5,503 bases of DNA from Desulfonatronospira sp. (GCA_007127015.1 SLAE01000181.1:1-5503); one strand, 5' to 3'; positions 1 to 5,503 are shown, counted from the stretch's first letter. A program made the numbers and translations. The notes: a model not told the origin generated them from the sequence alone.

Positions 1-998
1 TGATACTCATCTGCGAGAAGAAAATCTCAGCCATGAAGGATCTGCTCCCGGTCCTTGAACAGGTGGCCAAGATGAGCAAGCCCCTGGTGATCATTGCTGA
101 AGACATCGAAGGCGAAGCTCTGGCCACTTTGGTAGTCAACAAGCTTCGCGGCACCCTGCAGGTAACCGCGGTAAAGGCTCCCGGATTCGGAGAAAGGCGG
201 AAGGCCATGCTTCAGGATATCGCCATCCTGACCGGCGGCCAAGTGATCTCCGAAGACATAGGAATCAAGCTGGAAAACGCCACTGTCAACGATCTGGGCA
301 GCGCCAAGCGCGTAGTGATCGACAAGGAAAACACCACAATAGTAGACGGTGCAGGCAAGGCTGAAGACATCAAGGCCAGAGTCAAGCAGATCAGGGCTGA
401 AATCGATGAAACCACATCCGATTACGACCGGGAAAAACTGCAGGAACGTTTGGCCAAAATCGTGGGAGGCGTGGCAGTCATCAATGTCGGCGCAGCTACT
501 GAAACCGAAATGAAAGAGAAAAAAGCCAGAGTGGAAGACGCTCTCAACGCTACCCGCGCGGCTGTCGAGGAAGGCATCGTGCCCGGAGGCGGAGTGGCCT
601 ATATCCGTTCTCTGCCGGCTCTGGACAAGGTCAAGACTGTTGATGATGACGAAGCTTCCGGAGTTGAGATAGTGCGTAAGGCCATGGTTGAGCCTCTGCG
701 CCAGATCTGCCTCAATGCAGGATATGAGGGCGCGCTGATCATTGAAAAGGTCAAGGCCAGCAAAGACGGCCAGGGCTTCAATGCAGCCACCGGTGAATAC
801 GAAGACCTGATTGCCGCGGGAGTCATCGATCCCAAGAAGGTAACCCGGATAGCCCTGCAAAACGCTTCTTCAGTTGCTTCTCTGCTTATGACCACTGAAG
901 CCGCTGTTGCTGAAAAGCCCGAAGACAAGAAGGAAGCAGGCCCTCCCGGCGGAATGGGCGGCATGGGAGGCATGGGAGGCATGGGCGGCATGTACTAG
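1..998 (+). CDS. groEL: Chaperonin GroEL (Hsp60), 5'-truncated by the window edge
   Basis: This is the large subunit of the GroEL/GroES chaperonin, a cytosolic double-ring ATPase that encloses and refolds unfolded proteins. The reading frame is already open at base 3 and aligns from about residue 220 of E. coli GroEL, so roughly the first 219 residues and any groES lie upstream. About 331 residues are visible. They hold the end of the apical domain, including the substrate-binding helix (LLPVLEQV) and the EGEALATLVVN helix, then the intermediate and second equatorial segments. The stretch ARVEDAL carries the catalytic Asp equivalent to E. coli D398. AAVEEGIVPGGG matches the cpn60 signature. 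The C-terminus is five Gly-Gly-Met units followed by Tyr, the flexible tail that projects into the cavity. The tail and overall wording recall Desulfovibrio GroEL. No frameshift is seen. The gene is followed after 29 bases by a strong terminator. Confidence 0.98.
   Translation, partial: ILICEKKISAMKDLLPVLEQVAKMSKPLVIIAEDIEGEALATLVVNKLRGTLQVTAVKAPGFGERRKAMLQDIAILTGGQVISEDIGIKLENATVNDLGSAKRVVIDKENTTIVDGAGKAEDIKARVKQIRAEIDETTSDYDREKLQERLAKIVGGVAVINVGAATETEMKEKKARVEDALNATRAAVEEGIVPGGGVAYIRSLPALDKVKTVDDDEASGVEIVRKAMVEPLRQICLNAGYEGALIIEKVKASKDGQGFNAATGEYEDLIAAGVIDPKKVTRIALQNASSVASLLMTTEAAVAEKPEDKKEAGPPGGMGGMGGMGGMGGMY
948..992 (+). repeat. Five tandem 9-bp units encoding the GroEL Gly-Gly-Met tail
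   Basis: Five consecutive codon triplets GGN-GGN-ATG (the first unit is GGC-GGA-ATG) lie directly before the final Tyr codon and the TAG stop. They encode the (GGM)n tail typical of group I chaperonins. The units differ only in the third base of glycine codons, so the array is nearly a perfect 9-bp tandem repeat and could change length by replication slippage. Confidence 0.9.
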
Positions 999-1027
999 CC
1001 CTCTTCCCTAGCCCTTTACATATATAC

Positions 1028-1063
1028 AGCCGGACCAGGCTTCATGCCGGTCCGGCTTTTTTT
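1028..1063 (+). terminator. Rho-independent terminator of groEL
   Basis: A 9-bp GC-rich stem pairs AGCCGGACC (1028-1036) with GGTCCGGCT (1049-1057). It extends inwards by GGC/GCC after a bulged A, leaving a TTCAT loop. A run of seven T (1057-1063) follows at once. It lies 29 bases past the groEL stop, so it should end the groEL transcript. Read from the minus strand there is no U-run after the stem, so it is probably one-directional. Confidence 0.9.
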
Positions 1064-1111
1064 GTGCAGGCCGGAGACCCCGGAACATGTTTCACGGATT
1101 CAAGTTTTTTA

Positions 1112-1160
1112 AAGAACAGCTGCACACCAGCGACCTGTCTGCGTGCAGCGCACAGACAGG
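1112..1160 (-). terminator. Candidate 3' end of the MBL-gene transcript: two competing hairpins
   Basis: Two inverted repeats overlap in the convergent spacer. The first is an 8-bp perfect stem, CCTGTCTG (1134-1141) with CAGACAGG (1153-1160). The second is a 7-bp stem, GCTGCAC (1119-1125) with GTGCAGC (1143-1149), whose right arm lies in the loop of the first, so both cannot form fully at once. Read on the minus strand, the second stem is followed by TGTTCTTT, a weak U-rich stretch, 60 to 70 bases past the MBL stop codon. The position fits a terminator for that gene. The interrupted U-tract and long loop make this only a candidate. Confidence 0.4.
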
Positions 1161-1185
1161 AAAGAAGAACCTTATCTTAATACTG

Positions 1186-1947
1186 CTAAACGATCAGGCT
1201 GTCTCCGGGAGCCGGTAAAATAGCGTCTATGCCCTGCTTCCGCAGTAGGCTGACCGCTTTTTCGCCGTTTTTTTGCCGCTCTTCGCGATGCATATGAACC
1301 AGAGCCACCCGCCTGATACCGGCCAGAAGGGAAATCTCCCCCACCTGCGCGGCATTGCTGTGTCCATAGACCTCTTTCTCCAGGCAGAAAGCTTCGAAGA
1401 TGCCCAGATCACAGCCTTCAAGAAAATTTTTTATGTCAGGTTCCACCCTGCCATCCCCGGAATAAAACAGGCTCCCTGACTCAGCTTCAAGCTTAACGCC
1501 CCGGGATGAAACCGGGTGATCAACAGGTGCTGCCAGGCCCCTTAGCCATGTCAGTTCAAACCCGTCTCCAGACTCCACTTCAACAAATTCGATCCTGAAT
1601 CCAAGCTTTGACCATTTGCCCGGATAAGCCAGCTCAACAGAACTTGAAATTGCTTCCGCGGTGCCTGGTCCACCGTAAATGTTCAAAGGCCTGGTCCGGC
1701 CATGTTCACTGTACCGGATAAATAACTGAGGCAGTCCCAGAAAATGATCCCCGTGCAGATGCGAAATCCAGACCGCATCAAGCTCCAGAGGTTCCCGGGC
1801 CGCGCGCCAGAAGGAAGGCGCGGCTGTAAAACCGCAGTCCAGGAGAATCGAGCGCCCGGAACCATCGTTATTCTCCTGAACAAGGATGCACGTATTGGTA
1901 AGATTTTCATCAAAAGCTTCACCCACACCGCAAAAGACGACTCTCAA
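1186..1947 (-). CDS. MBL-fold metallohydrolase, RNase Z/ElaC-like
   Basis: This is a 253-residue cytosolic metallo-beta-lactamase-fold protein with no signal peptide. It carries the metal-binding motif HLHGDH (H63, H65, D67, H68), a third ligand in PVDHP (H144), the bridging Asp in YSGD (D165), GHSN (H196) and a final His in VHMH (H218 or H220). The YSGD, GHS and final His motifs are arranged as in the RNase Z/ElaC branch. RNase Z proper trims tRNA 3' ends and is usually about 300 residues with an inserted tRNA-binding arm. That insertion is not evident here, so the substrate is open and it should not be called rnz. The start is TTG at 1945-1947, chosen because AAAGGAG lies 6 bases upstream and the product then begins MRVVFCGVGEAFDE, as expected for the first strand of the fold. 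The gene converges on groEL and stands alone, 409 bases from the next gene on its strand. Confidence 0.9.
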   Translation of the reverse strand: MRVVFCGVGEAFDENLTNTCILVQENNDGSGRSILLDCGFTAAPSFWRAAREPLELDAVWISHLHGDHFLGLPQLFIRYSEHGRTRPLNIYGGPGTAEAISSSVELAYPGKWSKLGFRIEFVEVESGDGFELTWLRGLAAPVDHPVSSRGVKLEAESGSLFYSGDGRVEPDIKNFLEGCDLGIFEAFCLEKEVYGHSNAAQVGEISLLAGIRRVALVHMHREERQKNGEKAVSLLRKQGIDAILPAPGDSLIV

Positions 1948-1953
1948 GATGAA

Positions 1954-1960
1954 CTCCTTT
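1954..1960 (-). promoter_or_regulatory. Ribosome binding site that fixes the TTG start of the MBL gene
   Basis: On the minus strand AAAGGAG lies 6 bases before the TTG codon at 1945-1947. It is a near-ideal Shine-Dalgarno match at a good distance. No ATG or GTG lies in frame close by, so this site decides the unusual start codon. Confidence 0.8.
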
Positions 1961-2170
1961 AACCTCTTGATTTACTCATAATTCCAATTTGCATTCAAGA
2001 TGATCTTAATGCTTTTCTTGTCTGCGGGGATCTGCGCAATCAACGGTTAATATTTTTTGCCTTTGATGTTACCGGCTGCACTATGAAAGAAGATTTTCAG
2101 CCGCTGATCTCACTGATTTACGTTGATATAAATTGCTCTTCTTATCTACTAAGTACTGTTTACCCCGCCT

Positions 2171-2202
2171 GCCCGGTGTACTTTCTTCCAGTACACACTG
2201 GG
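2171..2202. repeat. Inverted repeat (hairpin) within the long spacer
   Basis: GTGTAC (2176-2181) pairs with GTACAC (2191-2196) across a 9-base loop. The stem can be prolonged outwards by GCCCG against CTGGGT if single A and T bulges are allowed. On the plus strand CTTTTTATTT follows about 9 bases later, too far for a standard terminator. Its role is unknown. Confidence 0.5.
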
Positions 2203-2356
2203 TGAAAATCTCTTTTTATTTCACTTGGGCTCTTTCAGAGTTTTCTCCATCAAACCTTTTTTTGTTTACCCGGTTCAATTGTATTTTTCGCTTTGAGGAA
2301 TAAATCAGCTGAACAAATTAAAATTATTTTGATAGCAAATCCAGAATAAGAAACTA

Positions 2357-3466
2357 TTATCTGCGTTGAATCCTTTTCTCCAGTCTGCAGAAGAACCTGT
2401 GTACAAAAGAACTCATAAAGCTGGATTCAAGCAAGGGCAAGAGACCGAGTCCAGCTTTGCGCAGATACCACCTGAAGCGCATTTCCTTAAGGATATCTCC
2501 AAGCAGGCCGGAGTACATAAGTGCAGCGCGATCGGTTTTGGACCAGCATTCCATTACGGCTTGAGCTGCGAGCCCCGCGCTGGCATGAGCGTAGTAGATG
2601 CCCTCTCCCAGCAGAGGCTCGGCCAGGCCGGCAGCATCACCAAGAAGAAGTACATTTTTGTATCCAGGATTTTTTTCATAATCGCCGTAGGGCAGCACGT
2701 GACCCTGAATACTGGTCTGCCCGATATTTAAAAGATCTTTTTCCCCCCACAGATCCTGCAGTCTGCTCTTGAGGGTCTTGCCGTCCAGGATGCGGGCGGA
2801 ACATATGCCCACCCTCTGCCTTGACCTTCCGGGAAAAGACCACGCGTAACCATCCGGCACTACTCCAACAATCAGTTCCGGATAATCGGGAAATGCTTTT
2901 CCTTCCCTTGAGACAAAAGTTTCCAGAGCCAGGGCCGCTCCCCTGGACCAGGGAGGCCGGACCACCTTTTCCCTGGCAAGGGTTTTACGCACCCTGCTCG
3001 TCCCTCCGTCAGCCCCTAAAATATACCTGGCCCGGTAGACCCGCCCGGAGTCGGTAACCACACGGGAAGCAGTCACATCCACCTGAACCACGTGCTCCTG
3101 ACGTATGCCGGCACCGGACACAGAAGCCTTCTCATACCAGAGATGATCGTACTGCTGCCGGTCCACGAGCACGAAAGAATCCTCTGAGCGGCCCGCGCAA
3201 AGCTGCTTGTCTCTGGTCCTTATGCAGTACTCTTTGGTCTTATTTCTGATAATTTCCTTCTGCTTCAGCAGTTCTTCCAGGCCGGGATAAATGGAGTCTG
3301 TAAAATCAAAGGTTTTCTGGGTCAGCATTCCAGCGCACAATTTAAACCTGGGAAAAGCCTTTTTTTCCAGGATGAGTACATCCACTCCTTTCCGGGCGAG
3401 TATGGTTCCGGCTGTTGCCCCTGCGGGCCCGCATCCAATAATTATCACGTCGTATATTTTGCTCAT
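2357..3466 (-). CDS. Geranylgeranyl reductase family FAD-dependent oxidoreductase
   Basis: Members of this family use FAD to saturate double bonds of isoprenoid chains, such as the geranylgeranyl groups of chlorophyll, archaeal lipids or menaquinone tails. The N-terminus is an FAD-binding Rossmann strand with GCGPAG (G11, G13, G16) and the ribose-binding acid E34. It is followed by FPRFKLCAG with the family Cys (C44), a GADG segment, and the second FAD motif GDAAG (276-280) then LLGEGIYYA. The basic C-terminus may touch the membrane. At 369 residues it fits the family. In a bacterium with menaquinone, side-chain reduction is the likeliest job, but the substrate is inferred. Start choice: in-frame ATGs exist at 3556, 3508 and 3466. 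I chose 3466 because the product then starts right at the flavin fold and a perfect TATAAT (3507-3512) lies upstream. GGAGG sits 14 bases before it, which is longer than usual, so the longer forms (383 or 399 residues) stay possible. Confidence 0.88.
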   Translation of the reverse strand: MSKIYDVIIIGCGPAGATAGTILARKGVDVLILEKKAFPRFKLCAGMLTQKTFDFTDSIYPGLEELLKQKEIIRNKTKEYCIRTRDKQLCAGRSEDSFVLVDRQQYDHLWYEKASVSGAGIRQEHVVQVDVTASRVVTDSGRVYRARYILGADGGTSRVRKTLAREKVVRPPWSRGAALALETFVSREGKAFPDYPELIVGVVPDGYAWSFPGRSRQRVGICSARILDGKTLKSRLQDLWGEKDLLNIGQTSIQGHVLPYGDYEKNPGYKNVLLLGDAAGLAEPLLGEGIYYAHASAGLAAQAVMECWSKTDRAALMYSGLLGDILKEMRFRWYLRKAGLGLLPLLESSFMSSFVHRFFCRLEKRIQRR

Positions 3467-3480
3467 TTGTTCTGCGTAAA

Positions 3481-3485
3481 CCTCC
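3481..3485 (-). promoter_or_regulatory. Possible ribosome binding site of the reductase gene, unusually far from its ATG
   Basis: GGAGG on the minus strand is the best Shine-Dalgarno match upstream of the reductase. It stands 14 bases from the ATG at 3464-3466, where about 5 to 9 would be normal. The two upstream ATGs have only weaker matches (AGGG and AGAGG, each 10 or more bases away). The site favours the short form but does not prove it. Confidence 0.4.
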
Positions 3486-3506
3486 GGCTGGATTGAACCT
3501 CGACTC

Positions 3507-3533
3507 ATTATATCTTTACCCTGAAAATCGCAA
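3507..3533 (-). promoter_or_regulatory. Candidate sigma-70 promoter of the reductase gene
   Basis: Read on the minus strand, TTGCGA (3533-3528) is followed after 15 bases by a perfect TATAAT (3512-3507). The -10 box is ideal, while the -35 is imperfect and the spacing is short of the preferred 17. Transcription would start near 3500 and leave a leader of about 35 bases before the ATG at 3466. The box overlaps the alternative ATG at 3508, which argues against that start. Confidence 0.5.
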
Positions 3534-3660
3534 GCCCTCCGGAAAAGTGTACACATGAGCCGACAACCTCTGCTCGATACTTACACTCGCGCAACATAAA
3601 ACCAGACCCATACAGCGACTGAATCTTCCAAAGCAGTAAACCAGCATGCTCAGTTTGGTC

Positions 3661-3689
3661 TTGCCACAGCTGTTCTTAAAAACTATCAT
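3661..3689 (+). promoter_or_regulatory. Candidate sigma-70 promoter of murJ
   Basis: TTGCCA (3661-3666) and TATCAT (3684-3689) are separated by exactly 17 bases, and each differs from the consensus at one position. Transcription would start near 3696 and give a leader of about 57 bases before the murJ TTG codon. This is the best promoter match noticed upstream of murJ. Confidence 0.55.
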
Positions 3690-3738
3690 CCTCAGCTTAT
3701 TAAGGTTGTCCAGGATCTTTACGCCACCATCAATCCGC

Positions 3739-3744
3739 AAAGGA
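3739..3744 (+). promoter_or_regulatory. Ribosome binding site that supports the TTG start of murJ
   Basis: AAAGGA ends 8 bases before the TTG at 3753-3755. The murJ frame has no ATG, GTG or other TTG between the in-frame TAA at 3597 and this codon, so TTG is the only standard start ahead of the first membrane segment. Confidence 0.65.
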
Positions 3745-3752
3745 TCCAAATA

Positions 3753-5297
3753 TTGGCCGCTCAAGAAAAGACACATTCTTCTTTTTCCTCCCTGACCCGC
3801 AAGGCTTCGGTGGTGGCCGGAGCAACTCTGATCAGCAGGATTCTGGGTTTTATCCGAGACCTGATCATCGCCTTCAGCCTTGGCGCGGGTCCCATGGCCG
3901 ACGCCTTTTTCGTCGCCTTCAGAATTCCCAATCTCCTGCGCCGGCTGTTTGCTGAAGGCTCTTTGACTCTGGCTTTTGTGCCGGTATTCATCAAGATAAA
4001 AAATTCTCAGGGAAAAGAGCAGGCCTTTGCCCTGGCTCGTTCTGTTCAGATCTGGCTTCTGGCCATCCTTGGAGTGCTCACGTTTCTCGCCCTTATCTTC
4101 GCCGCACCGCTGACCATGCTGGTTGCGCCCGGTTTTCGTGATGATCCGCAGGTTTTTGAGATGACCGTCACCCTGGTGCGCATCTGTTTTCCGTATATCC
4201 TGTTCATTTCCTCCGTAGCCCTGTGCATGGGTATCCTGAATTCTTTAAACCATTTCATGGCTCCCGCACTGGCACCCGGACTGATGAACATTGTTTTGAT
4301 CGTCTTCGCCCTGGCAGGCTACTTCAGCGGGTACAGCGTGGCTCTTTCATTGTCGATCGGCGTCCTGGTCTCCGGAATTGTTCAGCTGGCTTTTCAATAC
4401 CCCTTTCTGAAAAAATCAGGCTTTACCTGGCTCGGCAGCTTTTCCCTTAAAGATCCGGGCGTCGGACGCATTGGCAGGCTCATGCTGCCTACGGTTTTCG
4501 GAGCCGCCGTTTATCAGCTGAACATTCTGGCCGGAACCATACTGGCTTCTTTCCTTGCTTCCGGATCCATCGCTTATCTTTACTATGCGGACCGTCTGGT
4601 CCAGTTTCCCCTGGGAGTATTTGCCGTGGCCATAAGTACGGCTGCCCTGCCCTCGCTCTCCGCCCTGGCCGGGGATCAAAACATGACCGGTTTCAAAAAG
4701 ACCTTAAACTCCTCCCTGAGTCTGACCCTGTTCATCGCTCTTCCGTCTACCGCGGGACTTATCGGCCTAAGTTATCCCCTTATTGAGGTTATTTTCGGCC
4801 GCGGCGCGTTTGATCAGCAGGCAGTGGAAGCCACTTCTCTGGCTCTGGTCGGTTTTGCCGTGGGACTGCCAGCTTTCTCCTGCGTCAGGCCGCTTATTTC
4901 GGCGTTTTACTCTCTGGAGGATACTGTAACTCCGATGAAGATTGCTGTGGTCAGCCTGGTTCTGAATGTCATTTTCGGCCTGATCCTGATGCAGCATCTG
5001 GCTCATTTCGGTCTGGCCCTGGCAGCAAGCATATCTTCCTGGATCAATGTCATCTTTCTGGGATTGGCCTTGAAACGCAAAATCGGATCCTGGATGACCA
5101 TTGGAAACAACTTGATCAAAATGGCTGGTGCAAGTTTAGCTTTACTTTTTTTGTTAAAGCTTATAAGTGTACCCTCGTGGACGGCTGTTGCCCTTATACC
5201 TGTATGGGCAATATTTTATATTGCCATGGCCCTTGCGATTAAGATTCCTGATGTGGCCATCGTTTTTAGAGCCTGGAGAAGACAAGACGGGCACTAA
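3753..5297 (+). CDS. murJ: Lipid II flippase MurJ (MviN family)
   Basis: MurJ is an inner-membrane protein of the MOP exporter superfamily that moves lipid II, the undecaprenyl-linked peptidoglycan precursor, from the cytoplasmic to the periplasmic face. The 514-residue product matches the usual length (511 in E. coli) and consists almost entirely of hydrophobic segments, consistent with 14 transmembrane helices. The functional residues are present: SRILGFIRD gives R29 and R35 (E. coli R18, R24), ADAFFVAF gives D50 (D39), PNLLRRLFAEG gives R63/R64 (R52/R53), and YYADRLVQFP gives R281 (R270). ALNSxNHF-like and SFLASGSIAYLYY segments also follow the family. The start is TTG with AAAGGA 8 bases upstream. 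The gene is transcribed away from the reductase and appears to stand alone. A protein-like frame continues in phase upstream to a TAA at 3597 but has no start codon. Confidence 0.97.
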   Translation: MAAQEKTHSSFSSLTRKASVVAGATLISRILGFIRDLIIAFSLGAGPMADAFFVAFRIPNLLRRLFAEGSLTLAFVPVFIKIKNSQGKEQAFALARSVQIWLLAILGVLTFLALIFAAPLTMLVAPGFRDDPQVFEMTVTLVRICFPYILFISSVALCMGILNSLNHFMAPALAPGLMNIVLIVFALAGYFSGYSVALSLSIGVLVSGIVQLAFQYPFLKKSGFTWLGSFSLKDPGVGRIGRLMLPTVFGAAVYQLNILAGTILASFLASGSIAYLYYADRLVQFPLGVFAVAISTAALPSLSALAGDQNMTGFKKTLNSSLSLTLFIALPSTAGLIGLSYPLIEVIFGRGAFDQQAVEATSLALVGFAVGLPAFSCVRPLISAFYSLEDTVTPMKIAVVSLVLNVIFGLILMQHLAHFGLALAASISSWINVIFLGLALKRKIGSWMTIGNNLIKMAGASLALLFLLKLISVPSWTAVALIPVWAIFYIAMALAIKIPDVAIVFRAWRRQDGH

Positions 5298-5360
5298 AAA
5301 ATTTTAATATGATTTCATAGTTGTGGATTAAGGATTATGGGTTGAAACATGGATTAAGTA

Positions 5361-5413
5361 ATTAGTTTCCATCCGGAAATTATTTATTTCCGGATGCTGA
5401 AACTGATGGTTTT
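5361..5413 (+). terminator. Long hairpin, probable murJ terminator
   Basis: CATCCGGAAAT (5370-5380) pairs perfectly with ATTTCCGGATG (5386-5396) around a TATTT loop. After a two-base bulge (CT, 5397-5398) the stem continues with AGTTTC (5364-5369) against GAAACT (5399-5404), plus three weaker pairs out to 5361/5407. TTTT then CTTT follows within 3 bases. It lies about 65 bases past the murJ stop. The stem is strong, the U-tract is interrupted, and the structure could also work from the other strand. Confidence 0.6.
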
Positions 5414-5414
5414 C

Positions 5415-5424
5415 TTTCCGGAAA
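5415..5424. promoter_or_regulatory. Perfect palindrome TTTCCGGAAA upstream of the next gene
   Basis: This 10-bp perfect inverted repeat lies just downstream of the murJ hairpin, whose arms carry the same ATTTCCGG/CCGGAAAT core. It is only 2 bases before the presumed ribosome binding site of the next gene, so it could be an operator or simply part of a repeat cluster. No regulator can be named. Confidence 0.3.
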
Positions 5425-5440
5425 CGAGGAGTTTTTTCTT

Positions 5441-5503
5441 TTGGCAAGGAAATCAAGCAATTATGAGGAGGCGTATCTTAATACGTTGACGAATAATTGT
5501 GCA
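5441..5503 (+). CDS. Start of an unidentified gene, 3'-truncated by the window edge
   Basis: A TTG codon is followed by 20 further open codons up to the last base of the window, giving MARKSSNYEEAYLNTLTNNC and a final Ala. GAGGAG (5426-5431) sits 9 bases upstream, a good ribosome binding site. The short peptide is basic then acidic and soluble-looking, and I do not recognise its family. A competing ATG at 5463 in another frame stops after 8 codons. TTG starts are used by two other genes in this window, so the choice is plausible, but 21 codons are too few to be sure. The hairpin at 5361-5413 should separate it from murJ. Confidence 0.45.
   Translation, partial: MARKSSNYEEAYLNTLTNNCA

Larger units (their letters stand above)
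1948..2356. other. Long AT-rich intergenic spacer with no convincing gene
   Basis: This stretch separates the stop of the reductase gene from the start of the MBL gene, both on the minus strand. It is visibly richer in A+T than the genes around it and is pyrimidine-rich on the plus strand between about 2200 and 2300. It must hold the promoter of the MBL gene, but I found no convincing -35/-10 pair there. It contains one clear hairpin (2171-2202) and an 8-bp palindrome TCAGCTGA (2307-2314). The longest start-to-stop frame noticed is 40 codons (2083-2205) and lacks a ribosome binding site. A small RNA cannot be ruled out, but nothing identifies one. Confidence 0.6.

Noticed and set aside
27..860. 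A 277-codon open frame antisense to groEL
   Set aside because: It is opposite a certain, highly conserved gene. Long antisense frames are common opposite such codon patterns, and the product resembles no family I know.
1744..1962. A 72-codon plus-strand frame antisense to the start of the MBL gene
   Set aside because: It is the shadow of a well-supported gene with conserved metal-binding motifs on the other strand.
2083..2205. A 40-codon plus-strand frame starting ATG in the long spacer
   Set aside because: There is no ribosome binding site before the ATG and the peptide has no recognisable signal. Chance is likely in a 400-base spacer.
3547..3554. GTGTACAC palindrome, with GTGTAC also at 2176 and 2399
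   Set aside because: The motif is short. One copy lies inside the reductase coding region and another is an arm of a hairpin, so there is no consistent placement for an operator.
3516..3776. An 86-codon minus-strand frame spanning the reductase-murJ divergent region
   Set aside because: It would overlap the murJ start and the longer reductase forms, is Cys-rich without pattern, and covers both candidate promoters. No family resemblance is seen.
3646..3801. A roughly 50-codon plus-strand frame (MLSLVLPQLF...) overlapping the murJ start out of frame
   Set aside because: It has a hydrophobic start followed by basic residues, but no ribosome binding site. It overlaps the murJ promoter and the first codons of murJ.
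5324..5358. Direct repeats of TGGATTAAG (5324-5332 and 5350-5358) with a third GGATTA between them
   Set aside because: They are short, AT-rich and not flanking any element. They could be binding sites but are within what chance gives in this spacer.

Overview
The window looks like ordinary chromosome from a Gram-negative bacterium. A member of the Desulfovibrionales (Desulfobacterota, sulfate-reducing 'deltaproteobacteria') is the best guess. This rests on the GroEL sequence: its wording around the apical domain and its GGM-repeat tail ending in Met-Tyr resemble the Desulfovibrio GroEL sequences I remember. I could not run a search, so the assignment is an inference.

Layout. (1) 1-998, plus strand: the 3' 60 percent of groEL, cut by the window edge, followed by a strong intrinsic terminator at 1028-1063. 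(2) 1064-1185: a short convergent spacer with two mutually exclusive inverted repeats. (3) 1186-1947, minus strand: a compact RNase Z-like metallo-beta-lactamase-fold hydrolase with a TTG start and a good ribosome binding site. (4) 1948-2356: about 400 bases of AT-rich DNA with no convincing gene and one sizeable hairpin. (5) 2357-3466, minus strand: a geranylgeranyl reductase family flavoprotein. (6) 3467-3752: a divergent promoter region with one good candidate promoter for each strand. (7) 3753-5297, plus strand: murJ, the lipid II flippase, with a TTG start. (8) 5298-5440: a spacer with a long hairpin that probably terminates murJ and a perfect TTTCCGGAAA palindrome. (9) 5441-5503: the probable first 21 codons of a further plus-strand gene that leaves the window.

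The genes do not form one operon. GroEL folds cytosolic proteins, MurJ moves lipid II across the inner membrane for peptidoglycan synthesis, the flavoprotein probably saturates isoprenoid chains (quinone side chains or lipids), and the MBL protein is an uncharacterised hydrolase. Each appears to be its own transcription unit. Both lipid-related genes (the reductase and murJ) face away from a shared intergenic region, but nothing shows they are co-regulated.

I found no mobile element, CRISPR array, RNA gene or defence system. The points most worth a second look are the protein-like open frame running in phase into murJ from upstream, broken by a single TAA; the paired hairpins between groEL and the MBL gene; the repeated TTTCCGG elements after murJ; and the long empty spacer at 1948-2356.
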